DNA of 64,000 bases, from contig NZ_KB894643.1 in NCBI RefSeq assembly GCF_000374585.1, positions 212,773-276,772 of the forward strand. Reading direction: 5' to 3'. Numbering within the stretch: position 1 is the stretch's first letter; each line of letters opens with the position of its first letter. A program made the translations under genes and the position numbers. This DNA comes from Phocaeicola barnesiae DSM 18169 = JCM 13652 (GTDB lineage: Bacteria > Bacteroidota > Bacteroidia > Bacteroidales > Bacteroidaceae). Shown here piece by piece: positions 45,016 to 52,608 of the stretch. The notes beneath the pieces are model-generated. The model was not told where the DNA came from, did not search any database, and saw only the letters and a list, made by a program, of their open reading frames with translations.

Positions 45016-45030
45016 TCAAAAGTCGTGCCA
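45016..45030 (-). promoter_or_regulatory. Sigma-54-type promoter before the ATPase gene
   Basis: Minus-strand TGGCACG-ACTT-TTGA. The -24 GG falls at 45028-45029. The -12 element reads GA rather than GC, so it may be weaker than the promoter before the adaptor gene. About 60 bases before the ATPase start. Confidence 0.75.
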
Positions 45031-45070
45031 AAAACAATTTTCATTGATTATCTGCATTTTAGCAAAATCA

Positions 45071-45094
45071 AGGGTGTCCGTTTCCGAACACCCT
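45071..45094. promoter_or_regulatory. Palindromic upstream activator site 2
   Basis: AGGGTGTCCG-TTTC-CGAACACCCT. The core GTGTCCGTTTCCGAACAC differs at one base from the site at 52421-52446. Its centre is 54 bases upstream of the -24 GG, exactly as at the other promoter. It could also act as a hairpin in RNA from pair 2, but the two matching spacings favour a binding site. Confidence 0.8.
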
Positions 45095-45115
45095 GTCCGC
45101 TTTTATCGTACGGTT

Positions 45116-46414
45116 TCATTCATCGCGCAAAGCATCCGTGGGCGAAATGGCGCTTATCTTCCGGGCAGGAATGTAGATACCTACCAGCACCACTACCAAT
45201 AGAATCAGGTAAATGATGAACGAAACGATGAAGAAGTGCAGACCGAAGTTATGCACCCAATAAGAACCGGTCGTTTCCATGCCTGTCTGCCCTTGGGCCA
45301 ATCCTTCACTGATAGCATATTGCAAATAAAACAGACAGCCTACCAGAGTAGAAACTGTAGTCAGCACAATGCCTTCACCCAATAAGAAACGAACAATTGC
45401 TCCCCGAGTAGCACCGTAAGATAACATAATACCAACTTCTTCACGACGATTGCGAGTCTGCACCCAAAAGGTCCCGGACACACCCAGGCACAAATTGATA
45501 AGGAAGAACACCGCCATCGCCACGTTTCGTTGGTAAAGTGTCATCGTTCCCGTTTTATACTCGCGGTTGGTTATCAATTGCTGATAAGACTCCACCTTTT
45601 GTGCATACAAATTACCCGCACGCAGTTCACGCACCATCCACGGATGAAACCGGTGCAAGAACCGATCCATACTAACCCCTTCTTCCAGCCGAACCAATAT
45701 TTTTACATCACTGGGAAAATAACTCAAGTCAATGGAATTCATCGGAACAAAAGCCACAGGTATGGGTTGCCAGTCACTATACATGCGGAAAGTACCTGTA
45801 GTACCTACTACATCCGTATACAGTGTGTCTTGGCTATGAATTTGCCAAAAGCGGCATCCCTGAGGATTGTCTGTATGAAAGAATGTTTCCAACGTATTTT
45901 CCGAAAGGACCAAATCACCATCCTTGTAAGGATAATCTGAAAGTTCTTCCAATGTCATTCCCTTGCCCGGACGAAAGCCATACGTTTCGAAAAACTGTGT
46001 GTGAGGTAAAAACTCAATGTAACGCATCCGGCAAGGAATGGTATCTTCCACAGGCATCCGTGTCATAACTCCTTGTCCTTGTGAATTAGGATACAGCCAC
46101 CCTAAAAGAGGAGTTGCATGTTTTACCTCGGGATAGTTACGCACTCTCTGTACCAGATTGTCGTAAGCCCTTATCAGCGAAGCCGAATCTGTGGCCTGTC
46201 TGTCAAAACCGGGAGCATTGGGGCGAAATACATTCAGCGATACCAAACAGAGACGATCGGCATCATATCCCAAAGGAATCATCCGGTCATGCGTCACAAC
46301 CACTACCGGGTCAAATATCGCCCAAGACACAATGCACACAACAATCAATTCAGCCAGTAGCCAACCGTTGCGATGCCGACGGAACCATAGCATTTTAAGA
46401 ATAAGTTTAAACAT
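45116..46414 (-). CDS. ABC permease, MacB/FtsX type, class B (pair 2)
   Basis: 432 residues from the ATG at 46414 (MFKLILKMLWFRRHRNGW), four bases after its class A partner; the longer frame would run into that gene. First segment LLAELIVVCIVSWAIFDPV, periplasmic domain, then an FtsX domain with RNRREEVGIMLSYGATRG and the end ARKISAISPTDALRDE. The DALRDE end groups it with pair 1 and separates it from the EALHDE genes of pairs 3-5. Last gene before the internal sigma-54 promoter. Confidence 0.9.
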   Translation of the reverse strand: MFKLILKMLWFRRHRNGWLLAELIVVCIVSWAIFDPVVVVTHDRMIPLGYDADRLCLVSLNVFRPNAPGFDRQATDSASLIRAYDNLVQRVRNYPEVKHATPLLGWLYPNSQGQGVMTRMPVEDTIPCRMRYIEFLPHTQFFETYGFRPGKGMTLEELSDYPYKDGDLVLSENTLETFFHTDNPQGCRFWQIHSQDTLYTDVVGTTGTFRMYSDWQPIPVAFVPMNSIDLSYFPSDVKILVRLEEGVSMDRFLHRFHPWMVRELRAGNLYAQKVESYQQLITNREYKTGTMTLYQRNVAMAVFFLINLCLGVSGTFWVQTRNRREEVGIMLSYGATRGAIVRFLLGEGIVLTTVSTLVGCLFYLQYAISEGLAQGQTGMETTGSYWVHNFGLHFFIVSFIIYLILLVVVLVGIYIPARKISAISPTDALRDE

Positions 46415-46418
46415 AGTT

Positions 46419-47738
46419 TTATCTTTTCTCATAAAGTGAATATACAATCGGATTACGTAGAGACAACCATACCGGTATGAGGGCCGAAAGTATGTTCAGT
46501 ATCAAACAGAAGAGTAAAGTTATCAAGAAAACGGAAGGTGCAAACAGCATTTCACCCGATACATAAACATCAGTACCATCAGGCACCAACCATGCATAAC
46601 GATCGAATACACGGAACACCCATTCCCGACAACCATATAAAGCAATCCAAGCTACTACCATACCCAGTACTCCCCCAACCAAAGTCAACAGGAAATTCTC
46701 CCAAAGCACTTGCGAGAGCAACTTGCTTCTTCTCCCTCCAAAAGCCTTGCGAACCCCCATTTCAGGCAAACGGCTCTCCATTCGGCTAGCGATTAATCCG
46801 CTCAAGTTCAATGCAGGCACCAGCAATAAAGTCAACAAGATGAATAATAGATAGCGGACAGCTCTCCACCAGTCGCCCTCTCCTCCACCGACCGACATCA
46901 TCAAAGATGCACGTAAATGGGAAACCGGATCCTTCTCAATGTTCATCTTCAGGCCATCGACCTCGTGCAACAAATTCTGCTTCCGTACAATTTCATGAAC
47001 TTCTTCACACAAGGCCTCACCCTGCTTTCCGTCTTCCACCCATACCGTTACTTGGAAAGGGCCACAATAAGGGACTTCTGAATATGCCGGATCACGATAT
47101 CCATCCACCGTACTATAAGGCACATACAGGTCTGCGTACGAACGGTTTGTCAGGTGGCTGGCACCACGAACCACTCCACAAACTTGATAAGTTTCGTAAT
47201 CCAGCAGAAACTGACATCCGATAACTCCGTTCTCCTTTCCAAACAAACGACGGGCCAACTTGTCTGTTATAACAGCCTTGCGCATACCACTTTCCAGATC
47301 GGACTGAGTAAAAGGTTGCCCATCGAAGAAAGAAAACGCATAAATCCGAAAATAAGCCGGATCGGTTTCTACAATCTGCACCGGAAAATCCCCGCTACGA
47401 TCGGAAGGCTGAATGTACTTCACAGCTCCGAAAGTAGAAGCACTCACCTCACGGGCATTCTTCAACGGATAAAACCACTCCTGCAACGCCCTATACGAGT
47501 AAGCAAAGCTCCACGACTGAAAGCGACCGTCCTTGTTCCGCTCGAAAGATGTTCCCGACAAGTAATACGTATTCCCCCGGTTTTCCTCGGGATACACCGG
47601 TGCCAGCTTCACATAGTAAACTACCGCTACAATTACCGTCATAGCAATAGCCAGTCCCGTACCGGTAATGTAAAGCGTACTGAAGAGGCGGTTCTGCCTC
47701 ATCAATGCAAAGGCTTGTTTGAAATAAATCTTTATCAT
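46419..47738 (-). CDS. ABC permease, MacB/FtsX type, class A (pair 2)
   Basis: 439 residues. Start MIKIYFKQAFALMRQNRLFS, first segment ITGTGLAIAMTVIVAVVYY, periplasmic domain, then an FtsX domain with RMESRLPEMGVRKAFGGRR and the end NPIVYSLYEKR. Close to the class A gene of pair 1 in the N-terminus and in the C-terminal -SL-x-KR. A 77-base gap separates it from pair 1; I found no promoter there. Confidence 0.9.
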   Translation of the reverse strand: MIKIYFKQAFALMRQNRLFSTLYITGTGLAIAMTVIVAVVYYVKLAPVYPEENRGNTYYLSGTSFERNKDGRFQSWSFAYSYRALQEWFYPLKNAREVSASTFGAVKYIQPSDRSGDFPVQIVETDPAYFRIYAFSFFDGQPFTQSDLESGMRKAVITDKLARRLFGKENGVIGCQFLLDYETYQVCGVVRGASHLTNRSYADLYVPYSTVDGYRDPAYSEVPYCGPFQVTVWVEDGKQGEALCEEVHEIVRKQNLLHEVDGLKMNIEKDPVSHLRASLMMSVGGGEGDWWRAVRYLLFILLTLLLVPALNLSGLIASRMESRLPEMGVRKAFGGRRSKLLSQVLWENFLLTLVGGVLGMVVAWIALYGCREWVFRVFDRYAWLVPDGTDVYVSGEMLFAPSVFLITLLFCLILNILSALIPVWLSLRNPIVYSLYEKR

Positions 47739-47815
47739 TTGTATTCTTTCATTATAGAGACGAGAAAAGCGCTCAACACTGGAATATCATGCTTCTGTCA
47801 ACATATCCCACGCTA

Positions 47816-49126
47816 TCATTCATCGCGCAAGGCATCGGCAGGCAATGTCCGGGCTGCCCGGCGTACCGGAATATAAGTACCGATAAGGGCAATAAGCAAC
47901 AGTATCAGATAACTGATTATCAAGACAACCATAAAATGGAAACCGAAGCGGTTTTGCCCGTATGCCGGATTTGGTACAAAATAACGGTTCATTTCCACTG
48001 CATATAGTCCGTTGGCTTGCGCATGATAGAGTAGTAATGGGATTACCAGTATGAAAGCTAATGTAAGCAACAACCAAGCCTCGATAAGGAATTGTCGCAC
48101 AATACACCTTTGCGAAGCTCCCATACTACGCATCACACCTATCTCTTCCCTACGGGCATTGCTACGAATCCAGAAGGTGCCCACCATGCCCAAGAAGATA
48201 CAAAGCAGAGCGAAACCAGTCAAGGCGTATTGCAGGCGGAGCTTGTTTGTAACACCGCTTTCCATCGCATAGGCCTCGCTCAAGGCCGAAAACTCCTTCA
48301 AACTATCAAAATAGAAGTTACCGACGGAAAGCTGAGGTCCCACTTCCTGCTGGAAACGTTTCTTGAAAGCTGAAGCATCCACACCCGGCTTCAAACGGAT
48401 AACAAAAGGATACATCCATGCCATGTAAGGACTTCCGTGTATATCATCATACATGTGGACAATGAGCGGATAAGGCTGTTCGTAATCACGGTGCTTGAAG
48501 TCACGGAATACACCTGCCACTTCTGAAGGTTCATCGTCCTCATAAACTTTTTTCCCAACTGCATCTGCCGTACCGAATAGACGTAGGGCTAACAGTTCAG
48601 AGATGAAGACTTTTCCTTGAGTCTGTTCGGGTAACCGGATATCACCCCCCGTACGGGCATCCTTCATGCCGTAGGTACGGAGCAGATTACTGCCATCCAG
48701 TGTTATAAAATTGTACCACTGGGCATGTACGTAGCCTTCTCTTTTATGTAAAGAGGCGGTATCGGCAAAAACTTGTGTTCCGCTCCACGAATTGCTGTTA
48801 GGAAAACTTTGGTTAGCGGAAATAGTCCAGCTATCCACCTCTGGCTGCTCACGCACTATACGGGCGATACGATGGTAAGCCACCAGATTCATAGAGTCGG
48901 AAGCCATATCGGGATTGAAGTTCCCGTTCGTCGCGTCGTACATGCCGATGTTCACCACATAAAGTCCTTCGGGATTATAGCCACGGTCGATAGCATGGTT
49001 GGCGGTCAATACATAAATTGGATCGATAACTGTCCACAAGAAAAAACTGACAACCAGCAATTCAAGAAATATCCATCCGTTCTGACGACGCTGGTTCCAA
49101 AGTTGATGTAAAATAGTTCGTATCAT
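47816..49126 (-). CDS. ABC permease, MacB/FtsX type, class B (pair 1)
   Basis: 436 residues. Start MIRTILHQLWNQRRQNGWIF, first segment LELLVVSFFLWTVIDPIYV, periplasmic domain, then an FtsX domain with RSNARREEIGVMRSMGASQR and the end VRRAARTLPADALRDE. Six bases after its class A partner. The two membrane segments before the C-terminus are rich in leucine and isoleucine, as in MacB. Confidence 0.9.
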   Translation of the reverse strand: MIRTILHQLWNQRRQNGWIFLELLVVSFFLWTVIDPIYVLTANHAIDRGYNPEGLYVVNIGMYDATNGNFNPDMASDSMNLVAYHRIARIVREQPEVDSWTISANQSFPNSNSWSGTQVFADTASLHKREGYVHAQWYNFITLDGSNLLRTYGMKDARTGGDIRLPEQTQGKVFISELLALRLFGTADAVGKKVYEDDEPSEVAGVFRDFKHRDYEQPYPLIVHMYDDIHGSPYMAWMYPFVIRLKPGVDASAFKKRFQQEVGPQLSVGNFYFDSLKEFSALSEAYAMESGVTNKLRLQYALTGFALLCIFLGMVGTFWIRSNARREEIGVMRSMGASQRCIVRQFLIEAWLLLTLAFILVIPLLLYHAQANGLYAVEMNRYFVPNPAYGQNRFGFHFMVVLIISYLILLLIALIGTYIPVRRAARTLPADALRDE

Positions 49127-49132
49127 GACATT

Positions 49133-50437
49133 CTATCTTTTCGAGTTCAACGATTCCATGATGGGGTGCCTCAACGCATACAAAGCGGGTACAAGTGCCG
49201 ATACCACATTGAGCACTACGCACACGGCCAAGGCAATGCCGAATACCGCAGGATTGAACAACATCTCTACCGTGAACGAAGTGGAAAGGGAAGTATCGTT
49301 AATGTTCTTGTCGAATAGTGTCAGAATCCAATCGCTGGCCGTCCATACAATCAAATATGAGAACACCAATCCCACCAGTCCACCCAACAAGGTCAACAAG
49401 AGATTCTCGCAAAGCACCTGCTCCAACAACCGGCGACGCGTAGCCCCGTATGCCTTGCGGATGCCCAACTCTGAAATACGGCTATCCATCCGCGATGAAA
49501 TCATACCACTCAGGTTCAACGCCGGAATGAAAAGCAAAGCCAGCAAGATATAAAGAAAGTCTTTTGCCAGCTCCATGGTATCCGGTACCTTCTCCAATTC
49601 CTGACGGAAGGTACTGAGCCAATACCTGTCCGGTTGCCCCATCAGGTCGTATTCATAGTCTTTGTCCTGCTGGGAATATCGGCGGAACACATCCTGTACC
49701 TCACTACGCACTGTTTCAACATTCGCCTCATCATCTACCAACAGGTAAGCGTACACATTACCCAATAACCCCATACTACCCAATTCTTTCTGGATGTGTT
49801 GCGCATTGAGCAAGGGTAGCCAAAGGTCGCCTACCGTTTCGGGAGTGGCATTGGATACATCCTGCACCACACCACACACCCGATAATCACGCCCATTGAA
49901 ACTGAAATGACGCCCCGTCACTCCTTCGACCGTAGCAAACAGGCGTCTGGCCAGTGATTCGTTAAGGACGGCTACCGGTGACTTGGCTTCAACATCTTCC
50001 TGTGTAAAAGGGTGGCCTTCGATGAAACGGAAAGAAAAGAGTTTCCAGAAGTCTTCGTTGGCAAAACGGGGAACTGCCTTGAAAGGTTTTACACCAGTAG
50101 CAGACACCTGATAATTTTCCCAAGAATCAAACATACTACCGGCTACCAACTCCACATGGGGCAGGTCTACAAGCATTTCATCAATCACATAATAAGCCAT
50201 ACCACCGTTGATAGTCCAGTTTTCGGGCTTTCCCTTCGGATAACGTTTTATAGGCTTGACAACCAGCGTCCGGTCCCGGTTATACTCCGGATAGACCGGG
50301 CCGAACTTCACATAAAAGATGATGAACAACGTCATCACCAGGGCGATGGACAGGCCTGTGCCCACCACGTATATACTAGTAAAAAGTTTGTGTTGTCTGA
50401 CAAGCGTCCAGGCTTGTCTGAAATAGTTCAAAATCAT
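49133..50437 (-). CDS. ABC permease, MacB/FtsX type, class A (pair 1)
   Basis: 434 residues. Start MILNYFRQAWTLVRQHKLFT, overlapping the stop of the DUF2807 gene by four bases (ATGA), so the two are translationally coupled. First segment VVGTGLSIALVMTLFIIFY, periplasmic domain, then an FtsX domain with RMDSRISELGIRKAYGATR and the end LRHPIMESLNSKR. First of the ten permeases in transcription order. Confidence 0.9.
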   Translation of the reverse strand: MILNYFRQAWTLVRQHKLFTSIYVVGTGLSIALVMTLFIIFYVKFGPVYPEYNRDRTLVVKPIKRYPKGKPENWTINGGMAYYVIDEMLVDLPHVELVAGSMFDSWENYQVSATGVKPFKAVPRFANEDFWKLFSFRFIEGHPFTQEDVEAKSPVAVLNESLARRLFATVEGVTGRHFSFNGRDYRVCGVVQDVSNATPETVGDLWLPLLNAQHIQKELGSMGLLGNVYAYLLVDDEANVETVRSEVQDVFRRYSQQDKDYEYDLMGQPDRYWLSTFRQELEKVPDTMELAKDFLYILLALLFIPALNLSGMISSRMDSRISELGIRKAYGATRRRLLEQVLCENLLLTLLGGLVGLVFSYLIVWTASDWILTLFDKNINDTSLSTSFTVEMLFNPAVFGIALAVCVVLNVVSALVPALYALRHPIMESLNSKR

Positions 50438-51066
50438 AAACCGACCTTTAGATGCTTCGTATTCACGCTACCTATCCCGCTACGCTCCACGTGTGCCCTA
50501 TCAGCCTTTCCGCTCAATGTTACACTACCAATCCCTTCTACGGAGGCATCCAGGTCCGCGCAATCTACGTGCAACTCGGCATTTCCCACTCCCGAAAGCG
50601 ATACCGTCAGGTCATCGCAGGTCAAATCTTTCACTTCCAGACTTCCGACTCCTTCCACCTTGAAATCCACATCACCCAGTTTCATCGGTTCCTTGCAATA
50701 GAAGGTACCTACCCCACTGAAACGGACTTCCTCCAACATAGGAGCCGACAGGTAAATCTTCACTCCCTGCTTCTGGTTCCGGGCAGAAACTTTGGATTTC
50801 CGATTTTTGTTGTCGATATACAGACACCCTCCCTTCACTTCAGCGATCAGGTTATCTACCTCTTCCTGCTTTCCTTCTACCGTCATCGAACACTTGTCCG
50901 ATTGCACAAAGAAGATTTGAGCCACCGAATTGAATTCGATGGAGGAGAAATTCCCTACTTTCCAATTCTTTTTGACGGTTTCACCGGTTCCGGCCATAGC
51001 TTCGATGACACAAAAAACACTTACCATCAACCATCCCATCACTTTCTTCAAAAAATTAGTCTTCAT
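50434..51066 (-). CDS. DUF2807 (auto-transporter-adhesin head GIN) exported protein
   Basis: 210 residues with a signal peptide (KKVMGWLMVSVFCVIEAMAG) and a right-handed beta-helix of the DUF2807 type. The repeated strands are easy to see: FSSIEFNSVAQIFF, VRFSGVGTFYCKEPM, VDFKVEGVGSLEVKDL, VSLSGVGNAELHVD, ASVEGIGSVTLSGK. The fold suggests a periplasmic or surface protein without enzyme function. It lies between the adaptor gene (eight bases) and the first permease gene (four-base overlap), so it is probably a working part of the export system, perhaps for substrate binding. Confidence 0.9.
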   Translation of the reverse strand: MKTNFLKKVMGWLMVSVFCVIEAMAGTGETVKKNWKVGNFSSIEFNSVAQIFFVQSDKCSMTVEGKQEEVDNLIAEVKGGCLYIDNKNRKSKVSARNQKQGVKIYLSAPMLEEVRFSGVGTFYCKEPMKLGDVDFKVEGVGSLEVKDLTCDDLTVSLSGVGNAELHVDCADLDASVEGIGSVTLSGKADRAHVERSGIGSVNTKHLKVGL

Positions 51067-51074
51067 TGTCGTAT

Positions 51075-52325
51075 TTATTTTTTAAGTTTCAACTTGTTCT
51101 TGTTCTTATACTGGCTCATGTCGCTCACCACTACCCGGTCGCCCGGCTGGAGTCCGGAAACCACTTCCACGTATTCGAAATTGGAATCGCCCAACTGGAC
51201 TTTCCGCTTCACCAGTTCGTTCGAACCGTCCAGTACGAAGAGCTCATAATCGCCACGACCTACGTAATAGCTGGCATTGGCTATGCGCAATACATCTTCC
51301 TTGACGGCATTCATCACATAGACATCGGTCTTCAAACCCGAACGGAGACGGCGGTTGCTATCATCCACCAGTTGTACGGTAAAGGAAATGACTCCGTTCT
51401 TCGACAACGGTGTCACGCTGCTCACCTGACCTTCCAGCTTCTCGCTACCAATCTTGACGATGGCCTTTCCACCGGCGGCTACACGGTCGCCATACGTATC
51501 GGCTATCTCGCCTTCTACCTTAAAGTGGCTCAAATCGGAAATGACGGCTATCTGCGAACCTTCGGTCACCTGCGCGCCAATCTGGTTGTTGATGTACGTC
51601 AGGATGGCCTTACGGGGCGAGCGTACCTGCGCATCGTCCAAGGTTCGTTTGGTCTCCGCCAATCCCTTGAGGAAGATTTCATATTCCAGCTGCTTGACTT
51701 TCAAATCGGCGGCTTTTACTTTCCGCTCGTTGGCCAGCTGCTGGTGCAATTGTTCCAGTTCCAGCTTTCCGGTCTTGAAGTTCAGTTCCGCCTGATGTAC
51801 CCGGTCCGTGGTACCGGAGCCCAGGCTATCCAGGTAACGTTCGTTCCGGAGTTCCACTTCCATACGGTTCACCTTCATCTCGGCCACCTTCACCTGCATC
51901 TCCAGGTCACTCAGGTACGTATTGTTGTTCACCTTCAACTGCTCCAACTGGTACCGTTTCATCTGCTCCTCGTCCAACTGCTTCTTGTATTCGGTCTCGG
52001 CACTCTGCAAATCCAGTTTCAGAATGGGGGTGCCTACATCCACACTATCGCCCCCTTTCTTATAGACTTCCAAGATACGGGTGTTAATGGGCGAGTTGAT
52101 GATTTCCTCGAAAGCCGGAACCACTTTTCCCGATGCACTGACACTCACCTCGATGGTGCCCTGACTCACTTCCGAAAAGACGAGGTCTTTCTCTTTCACA
52201 CTGCTCCGCATCAATGAAATCAGTACGATGAGAAGCACTACGCATCCTCCCCCGATACCTCCATATTTGATAATCCGCTTGTTGCGTTCCTTGGTACGCA
52301 CTTCTTTAGGTATTTCCCTATCCAT
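51075..52325 (-). CDS. HlyD/RND-type periplasmic adaptor protein
   Basis: 416 residues from the ATG at 52325 (MDREIPKEVRTKERNKR); the open frame extends upstream across the sigma-54 promoter and is not real there. One membrane anchor (GGGCVVLLIVLISLM), a barrel-sandwich/lipoyl half (GTIEVSVSASGKVVPAFEE), about 130 residues of coiled-coil hairpin, the second lipoyl half (TEGSQIAVISDLSHFKVEGE) and a C-terminal beta-barrel (GRGDYELFVLDGSNELVKR). It should connect the permeases to the TolC-type exit duct. First gene of the array. Confidence 0.93.
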   Translation of the reverse strand: MDREIPKEVRTKERNKRIIKYGGIGGGCVVLLIVLISLMRSSVKEKDLVFSEVSQGTIEVSVSASGKVVPAFEEIINSPINTRILEVYKKGGDSVDVGTPILKLDLQSAETEYKKQLDEEQMKRYQLEQLKVNNNTYLSDLEMQVKVAEMKVNRMEVELRNERYLDSLGSGTTDRVHQAELNFKTGKLELEQLHQQLANERKVKAADLKVKQLEYEIFLKGLAETKRTLDDAQVRSPRKAILTYINNQIGAQVTEGSQIAVISDLSHFKVEGEIADTYGDRVAAGGKAIVKIGSEKLEGQVSSVTPLSKNGVISFTVQLVDDSNRRLRSGLKTDVYVMNAVKEDVLRIANASYYVGRGDYELFVLDGSNELVKRKVQLGDSNFEYVEVVSGLQPGDRVVVSDMSQYKNKNKLKLKK

Positions 52326-52365
52326 AACTATCTGTTTATATAAATGACTTTTTACACATTTCCCG

Positions 52366-52382
52366 AGCAAGATACGTGCCAA
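52366..52382 (-). promoter_or_regulatory. Sigma-54-type promoter of the export operon
   Basis: Minus-strand TTGGCACG-TATC-TTGCT matches the sigma-54 consensus at all key positions. The -24 GG is at 52379-52380 and the -12 GC at 52367-52368. It lies about 40 bases before the adaptor start. Confidence 0.9.
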
Positions 52383-52420
52383 AACCGCAACTAACTGATT
52401 CACAAGGAAAGTTAAAAAAT

Positions 52421-52446
52421 CAGAGTGTCCGATTCCGAACACTCTG
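52421..52446. promoter_or_regulatory. Palindromic upstream activator site 1
   Basis: CAGAGTGTCCG-ATTC-CGAACACTCTG over 26 bases (arms agree at all but one position), centred 54 bases upstream of the -24 GG. The core GTGTCCGATTCCGAACAC recurs before the ATPase gene with one change. Probable binding site of the NtrC-type regulator encoded at the end of the array. Confidence 0.85.
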
Positions 52447-52559
52447 TACGGTTTTGGAATACATACCCTCTCATTTCCGGACACAAGAGCGGAAATCCAG
52501 GCGGACACGAAAACATCCATTCTTCCAGACTGGAAATCCATCAATTACAAGTGTTTTCA

Positions 52560-52590
52560 TTGGGTTTCATCACAAAAAAATGTATCTTTG
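52560..52590 (+). promoter_or_regulatory. Promoter of the Rpn-family gene
   Basis: TTG at 52560-52562 and TATCTTTG at 52583-52590, 20 bases apart; the start codon follows 18 bases later. Confidence 0.75.
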
Positions 52591-52608
52591 CAAAAAGAAG
52601 GAAGAAAC

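Noticed and set aside
47739-47815. Third sigma-54 promoter before pair 2
   Set aside because: No GG-N10-GC element and no GTGTCCG-type palindrome occur in this 77-base gap.
52326-52544. N-terminal extension of the adaptor protein
   Set aside because: The added 73 residues would be encoded across the sigma-54 promoter and the palindrome, and homologous adaptors begin near the chosen ATG.
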